Assembly (NCBI RefSeq): GCF_007858535.1
Contig: NZ_CP040174.1
Span: 1,302,001-1,366,000, forward strand
Source of the DNA: Arthrobacter sp. UKPF54-2
GTDB lineage: Bacteria; Actinomycetota; Actinomycetes; Actinomycetales; Micrococcaceae
Direction of reading: 5' to 3'
DNA: 64,000 nt
A program made the translations under genes and the position numbers. Under the pieces are notes generated by a model. It ran no database searches. It had not been told where the DNA came from and saw only the letters and a list, made by a program, of their open reading frames with translations. Below, piece after piece: positions 37,636 through 45,306 of this stretch; position 1 is the stretch's first letter; the number at the start of each line of letters is the position of its first letter.

Positions 37636-37747
37636 GAGGTGTCTCCCGGGTGGTTCGTCGCTGAGCCAGGTGGAACTTCTTTCCTCCGAGCTTAGGCGAA
37701 CCGGGAGGCGGCCGCGCTTGGTTACGCCGCCGCCTCCCCCGCCGGGA

Positions 37748-38350
37748 CTAGAGCGCGGCCAGCAGGCCCTTCATTTCCTTGATCTCGTCCGTCTGGGACG
37801 CCGCGACGTCCTTGGCCAGCTTGATCGCCTCCGGGTTCTTGCCGCCGCGGACCTCGGCGTTGGCCATCTCGACGGCGCCCTCGTGGTGGGCGATCATCTG
37901 CGTCAGGAACAGCTTGGCAGCCTCGGTGCCGGTGGCGGCGTCGAGCTTTTTGAGCTCGTCGTCGCCCAGCATGCCGGACATTGCATGGCCGCCCGGCATC
38001 TGGGTCGATTCGTTCCAGTCACGGAGCCAGCCGGTCATCCGGTCGATCTCCGGGCCTTGGGCCGCCTTGATCCGGCTGGCCAGGGCGGTCACCTTGGCGT
38101 CGATGCCGGGCTTCTTGAGCATCATCTCGCTCATCTGGACGGCCTGGGCGTGGTGCGGGATCATCCCCTGGGCGAACATGGTGTCCGGGGCGTTGTGGTC
38201 GGCGGCGGCACTTGCGCCGGGCATTGCCTGCCCGGAGCTGTGGTCCATCCCGGGCATGCTGCTGCCGCCGGAACCGGAACCGGTCGAGCAGCCGGCCAGG
38301 GCGATGACGGCGGCCAGGGCGGTGGCGGAAATTGTCAGTGCTTTGTTCAC
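37748..38350 (-). CDS. DUF305 lipoprotein (His/Met-rich, probably metal-related)
   Basis: About 200 residues. The signal peptide VNKALTISATALAAVIALAG ends at Cys21 in lipobox LAGC, so it should be a membrane-anchored lipoprotein. A Met/His/Ser-rich linker (SMPGMDHSSGQAMPG) precedes the DUF305 domain, with motif AQGMIPHHAQAVQMSEMM near residue 80 and LTQMIAHHEGAVEMANAE later; the paired HH motifs resemble ferritin-like metal ligands. DUF305 proteins commonly sit in copper-resistance loci. Start: GTG at 38350 with AAAGGA upstream. It follows a Cys/His-rich protein gene (38462-38938) on the same strand. Confidence 0.88.
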   Translation of the reverse strand: MNKALTISATALAAVIALAGCSTGSGSGGSSMPGMDHSSGQAMPGASAAADHNAPDTMFAQGMIPHHAQAVQMSEMMLKKPGIDAKVTALASRIKAAQGPEIDRMTGWLRDWNESTQMPGGHAMSGMLGDDELKKLDAATGTEAAKLFLTQMIAHHEGAVEMANAEVRGGKNPEAIKLAKDVAASQTDEIKEMKGLLAAL

Positions 38351-38461
38351 GAGAAATCTGTCCTTTGGGAATCCGGCAGGTGCCGGCGTCGGACGGCGCG
38401 CGGCATAGGGTGCGCGCACCGGGAGGGCATGGGTGCCGGCGGAGAGCGGCACGGCGTCCCT

Positions 38462-38938
38462 TTATGTCCGGCTGATGGACAGCTCAAGCGGCGTGGGCGT
38501 CGCCGGTTGGTGGGAGTGGGCGGTGGCCGGCTCGGCTGAAGGCGCGGTGCGGGCCTGGACCGCCAGCAGCGTGGTCCCGGGAGCCGGGGCGCTCAGGGAG
38601 GCCCCCGACGGCGCGGGGGTGCAAGAGACGTGCGCGGAGCTCTGGCCGCCGCAATCTCCGCCGCAGCCGCACGACGGCGGGGCGGGAGTTTCGTGGCTGG
38701 GTGACGCGCCGGCGTGCTTGGCGGCGGCGTGCCCGGAATCGGTGTGCCCGGCGGCGGAGTGCTCCGCTGCGGCCAGCGCCACTTCCCCGAACGGCGCTCC
38801 GGCCGCGGACGCGTGTGCGGCGTGGGACGCCGAAAATACATGCATGCCCAGCAGGCCCGCGAGCACGGCGAGGACTGTGGCAAGGAGGGCGGCCCGGACG
38901 AGCCCCGCGGCGTGATGCCGGGTAAGTGCTGCGACCAT
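38462..38938 (-). CDS. Small membrane-anchored Cys/His-rich protein (DUF6153-like)
   Basis: 158 residues. An N-terminal hydrophobic helix (AALLATVLAVLAGLLGMHVF) is followed by a low-complexity outer region rich in Ala, His and Ser (HASAAGAPFGEVALAAAEHS) and a Cys cluster CGCGGDCGG with an Ala/Pro-rich tail. Its composition suggests metal binding outside the membrane. The family is known in actinobacteria, often next to DUF305 genes, but has no assigned function. The two genes lie on the same strand with 111 bases between and may be co-expressed. My family assignment is from memory and moderate. Confidence 0.7.
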   Translation of the reverse strand: MVAALTRHHAAGLVRAALLATVLAVLAGLLGMHVFSASHAAHASAAGAPFGEVALAAAEHSAAGHTDSGHAAAKHAGASPSHETPAPPSCGCGGDCGGQSSAHVSCTPAPSGASLSAPAPGTTLLAVQARTAPSAEPATAHSHQPATPTPLELSISRT

Positions 38939-39027
38939 GAGCTACCTCCGTCCGGTCCGTTGTTCCGCAGTTCAGGCTACCGCTGTTCAACGACGGACCC
39001 GGGAATTGTGTTCCCGGCCAGGCTGGC

Positions 39028-39984
39028 TCAGATCCCGAGGGAGGCGAGGCTCTGCCGGAGGGTCTCGGCTGAGTGGTGCAGCGAGGCCAGTTCGCCCTCG
39101 TCCATCGGGGTCTCCAGCACCGCACGCACGCCGCCGTGGCCCACGATGCTGGGCAGGGACAGGGCCACGCCGTCGATCCCGTACTGGCCGGCCAGCACGG
39201 TGGAGACCGGCAGCACCGCGTTCTCGGAGCGCAGCAGCGCCTCCACGATCCGGGCGCCGGAGAGCCCGATCGCGTAATTCGTCGCGCCCTTGCCGGCGAT
39301 CACCTTGTAGGCGGCCTGGGTGACCTCGCGGGCGGTCTCGCTGAGGTAGCCGGGGGTGAAGATGCGCTCGCCGTCGACCTTCCAGCCCCGGATCGGGACC
39401 GGGCCGATCGTCGCGCCGGACCAGACCGGGAACTCGGTGTCGCCGTGCTCGCCTACCATGCTGGCGTGGACGCTGCTCACCGACACCCCGGCGCGGTGGG
39501 CCAGCAGCCAGCGCAGCCGCGAGGTGTCCAGCACGGTGCCGGAGGAGAAAATCCGCGACGTCGGCAGCCCGGTGATCTTCTGGGCGGCGACGGTCAGCAC
39601 GTCGCAGGGGTTGGTGACCAGCACGTACACCGCGTCCGGGGCGTGTTCGAGCAGTTGCGGCATGAGTTGTTCGAGGATGCGGACGTTGGTCCCGGCCAAG
39701 TCGAGGCGGGTCTGGCCGGGAGCCTGTTTAGCCCCGGCGGTAATGACCACGACGTCGGCGCCGTCCGTGACGCTGATGTCCGCGCCGCCATTGACGGTGG
39801 CCGCGGCCGCGGTGAACTGGGTGCCGTGGGCCAGGTCCAGGACCTCGGCTTCCGCCTTGGCCGCGTTGACGTCGTAGAGGGCAACGTGGCTGGCCGAACC
39901 GCGGATCAGGGCGGCGTACGCCAGCGAGGTGCCGACGCTGCCGGCGCCCACGACGGCGAGTTTGGAACCGGTTTGCGCGGACAT
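39028..39984 (-). CDS. ldh: L-lactate dehydrogenase
   Basis: 318 residues, matching NAD-dependent L-LDH. Visible are [18 protein letters not shown] (NAD loop), [20 protein letters not shown] (mobile loop with the substrate-specifying Gln, here in KQAPGQTR), [10 protein letters not shown], and the catalytic His in [15 protein letters not shown] (~residue 180). Q rather than R after KQ supports lactate rather than malate as substrate. The start is the ATG at 39984 with GGAGAGG upstream. It lies 21 bases after the SDR gene and is probably transcribed with it. Confidence 0.93.
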   Translation of the reverse strand: MSAQTGSKLAVVGAGSVGTSLAYAALIRGSASHVALYDVNAAKAEAEVLDLAHGTQFTAAAATVNGGADISVTDGADVVVITAGAKQAPGQTRLDLAGTNVRILEQLMPQLLEHAPDAVYVLVTNPCDVLTVAAQKITGLPTSRIFSSGTVLDTSRLRWLLAHRAGVSVSSVHASMVGEHGDTEFPVWSGATIGPVPIRGWKVDGERIFTPGYLSETAREVTQAAYKVIAGKGATNYAIGLSGARIVEALLRSENAVLPVSTVLAGQYGIDGVALSLPSIVGHGGVRAVLETPMDEGELASLHHSAETLRQSLASLGI

Positions 39985-40005
39985 CAGCCTCTCCACCGTA
40001 CGCGG

Positions 40006-40749
40006 TCAGCCGGCCGGGGTAACGACGGTGCCGGCCGTCTCGCCGCCGTCGATGACGAACTCGGCGCCGGTGACAAAGGAGGATTCGTCGCCGGCCAGGT
40101 ACACGGCCAGGTCGGCGATCTCCGTGGGCTGGCCGATCCGGTGCAGCGGGACGTGGCCGGTGTCGAAGGTCATGCCTTCGGTCATGGGGGTCTGGATGAC
40201 GCCGGGGTGCACGGAATTGACCCGGGTGCCGTCCCGACCCAGGTCCAGCGCCGCGGCCTTGGTCAGGCCCCGCACGCCGAACTTCGAGGCGGTGTACCCG
40301 GCGAGGCTCTCGTAGCCGCGCAGGCCCGCGATGGAGGAGACGTTGATGATGGAGGACGCGCTGGCCTTGGCCAGTGCCGGGGCGGCGGCCTTGATGCCGT
40401 TGAAGACGCCGGTGAGGTTCACGTCGATGATCCGGGCCCACTGTTCGTGCGGGTACTCGTCGATCCGGCCGAAGTTCACGATGCCGGCGTTGTTCACCAG
40501 TACGCTCAGGCCACCGAACGCTGTGACCGCCTCGCTGACCGCGGCCTCCCAGTCCGCCGGCTTCGTCACGTCCAGGTGCACGTAACGGACGCCGTCGCCG
40601 AGTTCCGCAAGCAGCCGGGCGCCGTCGTCGTCCAGGACGTCGCCGACGACGGCTCTCGCCCCCTCGGCCAGGAAACGCCGCGCGATGGCCGCGCCGATGC
40701 CGCGGGCGCCGCCGCTGATGAGGGCGACTTTGCCGTCCAACCGTCCCAT
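40006..40749 (-). CDS. SDR family NAD(P)-dependent oxidoreductase
   Basis: 247 residues of the classical short-chain dehydrogenase type. NAD-binding loop ALISGGARGIGAAIARRFLA (residues ~9-28), NNAGIV, catalytic Ser in NVSSIAGLRGYESLAGYTAS followed by the Tyr and Lys of YTASK, and the C-terminal signature TGAEFVIDGG. Specificity is unknown; the family includes hydroxysteroid, glucose and diacetyl/acetoin reductases. It precedes ldh in the same direction, 21 bases apart. Proposed partners in redox balancing are an inference from this layout only. Confidence 0.88.
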   Translation of the reverse strand: MGRLDGKVALISGGARGIGAAIARRFLAEGARAVVGDVLDDDGARLLAELGDGVRYVHLDVTKPADWEAAVSEAVTAFGGLSVLVNNAGIVNFGRIDEYPHEQWARIIDVNLTGVFNGIKAAAPALAKASASSIINVSSIAGLRGYESLAGYTASKFGVRGLTKAAALDLGRDGTRVNSVHPGVIQTPMTEGMTFDTGHVPLHRIGQPTEIADLAVYLAGDESSFVTGAEFVIDGGETAGTVVTPAG

Positions 40750-40914
40750 GCTGGTCCCTTCCGAGCCGCAACCGTCAGCGCTCCGGGAGTCCGCGACGGG
40801 CCGGCCGACATCCGGCCAGCCCTCCCAGCATGGCCACGGAAGGCGGGGTTGGGCAGGGCCGTTGGGCCCAAGGCCGACGGCGGCAGGCGCGTGCGGGCCG
40901 GCGTCGTGGCTTTG

Positions 40915-41532
40915 TTAGAGGTGCTGGATCCCGGCCCGCTGCATCGCGTCCTGGTAGACGGCGACGTTCTTGGCCAGGAGCTCCTCCTGCTTGGCCGGGG
41001 AGACGGCGAAGGCACGGCCGCCGAGGGCGGTGGCCTTGTAGATCTTCACGCCGCGGTTCTTCAGCGAGGAGTGGTAGGTCTTTTCGAAGAGCGTCAGGAA
41101 GGCGTGGGCGTCGGCGCCGTGCGCGATGATCGCCGAGGTGCGCTTGTTGATCTTCATAAACTGGCGGAAGGGGCGCAGTCCGTCGGTCTTTTCCTGGACG
41201 TTCAAGGCGGAGGGGAGCTCCGGGTCGCGGACCCAGGGGTAGGCGTTCCACGGCATCACGTAGCGCGGGTCGAGCTCGACGGCCTCGTAGATGGAGGTGG
41301 CGCGGCGGGCGGCCTCGTCCTCGTTGAAGTGCGAGACGAACCCTGATTCGCAGCCCTTTCCGGGCGCGGTATGGAGGCTGACGATCCGGCACTCGTCCTC
41401 GTCATGGACAGGGTCGATGTAAGGAACCACGGATCCCGGCTTCTTCTCCATCAGTTCGTCGCAAAGTTGGGTCACAGCCGCGATGTTCGGTTCCTGCAGC
41501 AGGGTCTTCTTTTCGTCCCAGTCAATCGTCAC
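40915..41532 (-). CDS. Uracil-DNA-glycosylase-superfamily-like protein
   Basis: 205 residues. I do not recognise a named gene, but the arrangement resembles the UDG fold: an early motif CRIVSLHTAPGKGCESGFVS, then VMPWNAYPW near the middle (resembling the WNAFPW motif) and IIAHGADAHAFLTLFEK (in place of the HPS motif). It could be an atypical glycosylase or an inactive relative. It has its own start with no obvious operon partners; the SDR gene begins 165 bases downstream. Confidence is moderate because catalytic residues cannot be confirmed by eye. Confidence 0.55.
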   Translation of the reverse strand: MTIDWDEKKTLLQEPNIAAVTQLCDELMEKKPGSVVPYIDPVHDEDECRIVSLHTAPGKGCESGFVSHFNEDEAARRATSIYEAVELDPRYVMPWNAYPWVRDPELPSALNVQEKTDGLRPFRQFMKINKRTSAIIAHGADAHAFLTLFEKTYHSSLKNRGVKIYKATALGGRAFAVSPAKQEELLAKNVAVYQDAMQRAGIQHL

Positions 41533-41846
41533 GATTTCTCCCTCAGCACTCGGCGTCCAGAATCAGGCGTCTTGTTCCACTCTACGCTTCTGTTTCCGGG
41601 CGCGTTCCCGGCCGTCACGGAAGAGGCTCCGGACCCCTAGCCACGGCCCCGAGAGCGGGCGTACGCTTAAAGCGCCTGCAGGTAACCACTTGATTAAGCC
41701 GGGCTGATCAGGACATGAAAGTGTCCGGGCCGTCTCATAGCGAGATCGCGAAGGTACCTGCAGGTCCTGTGTTTAAGGGAGGTCTACGCCGCTTCAGCAA
41801 CACTGACCCTCGCCCCCTCAGCACCTCAGCGTCTTGACGATTCGCC
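41533..41846. other. Intergenic stretch left of the IS, containing the original 3' end of the HNH gene
   Basis: No protein gene is convincing in these 314 bases. Bases 41818-41846 are the severed tail of the leftward HNH gene: read on the minus strand from the target duplication they give RRIVKTLRC and a stop at 41818-41820. The rest contains a folded-looking element (41675-41764) described separately and otherwise nothing I can name. Confidence 0.6.
41675..41764. other. Candidate structured RNA or DNA element with a 10-bp outer stem
   Basis: CCTGCAGGTA (41675-41684) and TACCTGCAGG (41755-41764) are exact complements 70 bases apart. Inside lie a GGACA/TGTCC hairpin and a TCTC/GAGA hairpin, giving a three-way-junction-like shape. 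It sits in the original downstream region of the HNH gene. CCTGCAGG is itself palindromic, which weakens the argument. It matches no RNA family I know. Confidence 0.3.
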
Positions 41847-41854
41847 GGATTTCG
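41847..41854 (+). repeat. Target-site duplication, left copy (GGATTTCG)
   Basis: The 8-base sequence GGATTTCG directly abuts the left terminal repeat and is repeated at 43251-43258 after the right end, as expected from IS256-type insertion. Confidence 0.9.
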
Positions 41855-41879
41855 GGGTTATAGGACAAAATGTGTGTCT
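41855..41879 (+). repeat. Left terminal inverted repeat of the IS
   Basis: 25 bases that pair perfectly with the right repeat at 43120-43144 and with its second copy at 43226-43250. Confidence 0.92.
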
Positions 41880-41946
41880 GCGTGAGGCCTGCTTCCTAGT
41901 GCCGGGGCGGTAATGCGGGGTTTGCTATGCCCTGAGACTCGTAGTT

Positions 41947-43107
41947 GTGGCTGGTGCTGGGAATTCCTCGCGTTGTGTGCTCTGTGGTTCTGGACTCAAG
42001 CGGAACGGTAAGACCTCCGCCGGGCGGACCCGGTGGAGATGTACGGGGTGCGGTGCGAGCAGCACCAGGACCCGGCCCGATGTGGAACGCCGGGCCCAAC
42101 TGGGCGCCTTTCTCGGCTGGCTCATGGGCAAGAGCTCCCAGGTCGAGTGTGTCCGGGAAGGCGCCGACCGGTCCTTCCGCCGCCGGACGGGCTGGTGCTG
42201 GAATATCGCCCCACAGATTCCCGTCACCGGCGAGGTCCACGACCAGATCCAGGTCGACGGGATTTACGTCGGCTCGTGGTGCTGCCTGATCGCGGTCGCC
42301 GGCGATTACGTCCTCGGGTGGCAATGGTGCGACACCGAGAAAAAGGCTGCGTGGGCGGCCCTGCTGGCAAGGTTCCCCGCGCCCACGGTCGTGATCACCG
42401 ACGGCGGCGCCGGGATTGCCGCCGCCCTGTCTGAATGCTGGTCCGAGACCGCGGTCCAGCGCTGCCAGGTGCACGTCCAACGCAACGTCCGCACCTACCT
42501 GACCGGCCGGCCCAGAACCGAGGCCGGCAAAGCGCTCCTGCGCCTTGGCCGTGCCCTGACCAGAATCACCACGGCGACCGAAGCCGCGGCCTGGCTCGGA
42601 GGCCTGAACGACTGGTATCAGGACCACGGGCACCTCGTCCGGGCCAGGACCTACCGCAACGGCACCGCCCTCGTGCCGGGATGGGTGCGGGCAAACCAAA
42701 GCTGGTGGTTCACCCACGACCGGCTGCGCAAGGCCTACCGGCTCCTCGAACGCCTCAGCCGGGCCGGGACTCTCTTCACGTACCTGCGTGCCGAACACGC
42801 CGGGCTCAACATTGCACCCACAACCAACCGAATCGAAGGCGGCACGAACGCCCAGCTCCGTCTAATCCTCCGGGCCCACCGCGGGATGAGCGAAGAGCAC
42901 CAAAAGCGCGCCATCGAGTGGTACCTCTACCTCCACAGCGAAAACCCGCTACCGCCGGCCGAGCTGATCGCGGCGCACCACTACGAGCTCCCGCGGCCGA
43001 AGCGAACGGTGATCACGGACGGTACTCCGGGCCCGGAACGTTATAGCGCCGGTCTCAGCGCCGAAGAAGGCCTCTGGGCCAGAAAAGGCTGGGCAGGACG
43101 CACCTAA
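41947..43107 (+). CDS. IS256-family (IS1249-like) transposase
   Basis: 386 residues. An N-terminal zinc ribbon (CVLCGSGLKRNGKTS and CTGCGAS, Cys at about 10, 13, 32 and 35), as in IS1249-type proteins, precedes a DDE catalytic core: first Asp in IQVDGIYVGSW, second in VVITDGGAGIAAALSE, and Glu in NRIEGGTNAQLRL. The reading frame is intact, so the element may still move. GTG start at 41947; the stop is inside the first copy of the duplicated right end. Confidence 0.9.
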   Translation: MAGAGNSSRCVLCGSGLKRNGKTSAGRTRWRCTGCGASSTRTRPDVERRAQLGAFLGWLMGKSSQVECVREGADRSFRRRTGWCWNIAPQIPVTGEVHDQIQVDGIYVGSWCCLIAVAGDYVLGWQWCDTEKKAAWAALLARFPAPTVVITDGGAGIAAALSECWSETAVQRCQVHVQRNVRTYLTGRPRTEAGKALLRLGRALTRITTATEAAAWLGGLNDWYQDHGHLVRARTYRNGTALVPGWVRANQSWWFTHDRLRKAYRLLERLSRAGTLFTYLRAEHAGLNIAPTTNRIEGGTNAQLRLILRAHRGMSEEHQKRAIEWYLYLHSENPLPPAELIAAHHYELPRPKRTVITDGTPGPERYSAGLSAEEGLWARKGWAGRT

Positions 43108-43250
43108 CACGCCCGAAAAAGACACACATTTTGTCCTATAACCCCGTTATAGCGCCGGTCTCAGCGCCGAAGAAGGCCTCTGGGCCAGAAAAGGCTGGGC
43201 AGGACGCACCTAACACGCCCGAAAAAGACACACATTTTGTCCTATAACCC
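43039..43250 (+). repeat. Tandem duplication of the IS right end (2 x 106 bases)
   Basis: 43039-43144 and 43145-43250 match along their whole length by eye. The unit starts CGTTATAGCGCC and ends in the right terminal repeat. Its internal start contains GTTATAG, the same seven bases found near the outer end of the left repeat (GGGTTATAGG), so the transposase may have mistaken it for a left end. Confidence 0.9.
43120..43144 (-). repeat. Right terminal inverted repeat of the IS (first copy)
   Basis: Exact complement of 41855-41879, 25 of 25 bases; a second copy lies at 43226-43250. Confidence 0.92.
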
Positions 43251-44616
43251 GGATTTCGCGGCGCTGGCGGGGCGCCGCCAGCAATGCCGTTCCCGGAAGC
43301 GGTGGTGCGGTGGAGTGGTAAGTGTGGCCGGTCGGCGTCGTGAGTTGGAGGGTGTGGCGGGGTCCGGGGCGGGTCTGGGCGCTCCAGCCGGGGGTTTCTT
43401 TGGTGTGGTTGCAGGCTTCGCAGAGGCCAGCGCCGTTGCTGCGGCTGGTGGTGCCACCGTTGTGCCAGGGGACGATGTGGTCCAGGTGGCGGATGGGGGC
43501 GTCGCAGTAGGGGGTGCGGCAGGTGTGGTCGCGGGCCTGGATGAAGCGGCGCAGTCCGGGCGGGAAGAGCCGGGCACGGGAATCCATGGCGACGAGGTCG
43601 CCTGTGGCGGGGGCCGTGTAAAGCCGCCGCAGCCAGACCCTCATCGCCTCGTTCCGGTTCTGGCCCGGGCCGGCCAATGTCCGCGCCCAGCCGGCGGGGA
43701 CAATCCCATAGCCGGGGAGGCGGGCCGGTTCGCTGTCGCCCTGGAACAGGGTGCGGTCGGTCATAACGAGCTGGATTTTGATGCCGCTGATCCCGCCGGC
43801 CTTGCCGGTGGTGCGTTCGACGAGGGTGTCGGCCATCAGCTGGCCGCGGGAGCGGGTGTCCCCGTCGGAGTGGGCGGTGTCCGCGGCCCGGGTGAGCGCC
43901 GAATGGACGGCCACCCCTGCGGCGACGGGGAGCAGGGCCGTGAGGTAGCACATGGTGTCCGGGGCCGGGCGGAGACTGACGTGGCGTTCGGTAGCAGCAT
44001 GCGCGGCACGCTCGGTAACCGAGTGCGGGTCCCGGCGGTAGGCGGAGGCGCGGACCGCGGTGACGATGGCCCGGTCGCCCGCCCCGCCGAAAGTCCCGGC
44101 GTCGGCCGCCAGTTCCTCGTCCACGGCGGTCCGGTCGGCCGCGGATAGGCAGGCGGTCTCACGGACCAGGAGGGTGGCGCGCCATTCGTTGAGCTGGCCG
44201 GTTTCGAGGGCGGCGAGGGTGTGCGGCATCTCGGCGACGAGGGCCTTGGCGAGGCCGAGGAGCCGGCCGCCGCGGGCGGGGGATTCGCGCCGGGCGAGGG
44301 CGATCTGCGCCCCGACGCCGGCCCCGAGCTGGTCGGCGGGCAAACCGGCGTCGGCTTGTTCGCGGCGCTGGAGCATATCGAACGCGACCGACAGACGGGC
44401 CTGCCGGGCGGCCAACGCACACTTCCGGTCTTCCAGTGCCCGGATTTCAGCGATCAGCATGGCGCCGTCGGCGTTCGGCGCGACGCCGGACGTGACTGCG
44501 GCTTCCGCGTGCAGCGTCACGGCCGCGCCAGGCGTTGCTGGCGTCACCTCGCAACTGCAGGCGCAGGTGCACCCCTGTATTGCCGGAGCCTCCGCGGACC
44601 ACTGCTTGCCGTCCAT
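43210..44616 (-). CDS. DUF222/HNH endonuclease, C-terminal tail replaced by IS sequence
   Basis: 468 residues as now read. DUF222 occupies most of the chain; the HNH nuclease module is [20 protein letters not shown] then [20 protein letters not shown], with His and Asn metal ligands. These multi-copy actinobacterial nucleases have unclear roles. The IS entered after RREI-R: the gene now ends [12 protein letters not shown], encoded by the duplicated IS end, in place of the original RIVKTLRC (stop at 41818-41820). The HNH motif is intact, so activity may survive. N-terminal Cys (CTCACSC) near residue 16 are unusual. Start is the ATG at 44616. Confidence 0.88.
   Translation of the reverse strand: MDGKQWSAEAPAIQGCTCACSCEVTPATPGAAVTLHAEAAVTSGVAPNADGAMLIAEIRALEDRKCALAARQARLSVAFDMLQRREQADAGLPADQLGAGVGAQIALARRESPARGGRLLGLAKALVAEMPHTLAALETGQLNEWRATLLVRETACLSAADRTAVDEELAADAGTFGGAGDRAIVTAVRASAYRRDPHSVTERAAHAATERHVSLRPAPDTMCYLTALLPVAAGVAVHSALTRAADTAHSDGDTRSRGQLMADTLVERTTGKAGGISGIKIQLVMTDRTLFQGDSEPARLPGYGIVPAGWARTLAGPGQNRNEAMRVWLRRLYTAPATGDLVAMDSRARLFPPGLRRFIQARDHTCRTPYCDAPIRHLDHIVPWHNGGTTSRSNGAGLCEACNHTKETPGWSAQTRPGPRHTLQLTTPTGHTYHSTAPPLPGTALLAAPRQRREIRVIGQNVCLFRAC
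43251..43258 (+). repeat. Target-site duplication, right copy (GGATTTCG)
   Basis: Identical to 41847-41854. It lies outside the second right end, showing that the outer end marks the boundary. Confidence 0.9.
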
Positions 44617-44709
44617 AGAAACACGCTATCGGGCACCTGTGACAATAAAAGCGGCCCCGGAATCCGCCTATCCGTAAGCTTTACGTAAGCGCCTCCAACC
44701 AAGGAATCC

Positions 44710-45258
44710 ATGCCGACCAACAGACAGTCACTAAAACAGGACGGCTTCACCGGATTCCGGCCGATCGGGGAGCTGGACATCAACCGGATCCCGCAGAAAC
44801 CCGGCATCTTCGCGGTGCTGCGGCCGGACACCAGCGCACCCGGCAGCGCGACAGGAGCCCCAGCGCCTAGCCTCAGCCCCCAGTTCCTCGCCAAAAGCAC
44901 GGCAGGCGTCTTCAAAAAGAAGGACCCCAGCCTGAAGCCGGAAGCGCTCGACGCCGAATGGGTCGACGGAGCCGACGTCCTCTATGTGGGCAAGGCTGGC
45001 CCGGGGAGCAAGGGCAACCGCGGGCTGCGCCGGCAGATCCAGGAATTCGTCGACTTCGGCCGGGGCAAGCCGCCGGGCCACTGGGACGGGCGGCTCATCT
45101 GGCAGCTCGCCGCCGCCAACAAACTGGTCATCGCGTGGAAGGAGCTGCCCGTGGAGCAGCTCGCCGCGGCCGAGGCCGGGTACCACGCCGCGTTCGTCGA
45201 GGAATACGGCAGGCTGCCCTTCGCGAACCTGGTCCAGGCACGCGTCAAGGGGGCCTAG
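44710..45258 (+). CDS. GIY-YIG nuclease-like protein
   Basis: 182 residues. The GIY-YIG elements are spaced as expected: PGIFAVLRPD, VLYVGKAGPGSKGNRGLRRQ (Y-G and the following Arg), and later VEQLAAAEAGYHAAFVEEYG and LPFANL (catalytic Glu and Asn). A long insertion separates the first two motifs. The family cuts DNA in repair, restriction or mobility. It stands alone, divergent from the HNH gene with 93 bases between. Two nuclease-type genes side by side suggest a mobile or defence context, but no partner genes support that. Confidence 0.72.
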   Translation: MPTNRQSLKQDGFTGFRPIGELDINRIPQKPGIFAVLRPDTSAPGSATGAPAPSLSPQFLAKSTAGVFKKKDPSLKPEALDAEWVDGADVLYVGKAGPGSKGNRGLRRQIQEFVDFGRGKPPGHWDGRLIWQLAAANKLVIAWKELPVEQLAAAEAGYHAAFVEEYGRLPFANLVQARVKGA

Positions 45259-45306
45259 CCAGCAAGGGCGCCCAGCCGTCCAAGGAGCCCGGCCGAACGC
45301 CGCCAG

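Larger units (their letters stand above)
41855..43250 (+). mobile_element. IS256-family (IS1249-like) insertion sequence with a duplicated right end
   Basis: The 25-base left repeat (41855-41879, starting GGGTTATAGGAC) is an exact complement of 43120-43144. One transposase gene lies between. After the first right end the last 106 bases of the element (43039-43144) are repeated in tandem (43145-43250), so the element has two right ends. The 8-base target duplication flanks the outer pair, 41847-41854 and 43251-43258. The basic element is 1,290 bases and the whole 1,396. It inserted into the 3' end of a DUF222/HNH gene. Confidence 0.9.

Noticed and set aside
39073..41346. A long plus-strand open frame opposite ldh, the SDR gene and the UDG-like gene
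   Set aside because: It spans three reverse-strand genes and their gaps without protein-like composition; low-complexity Gly/Asp/Val-rich sequence is typical of an antisense artefact.
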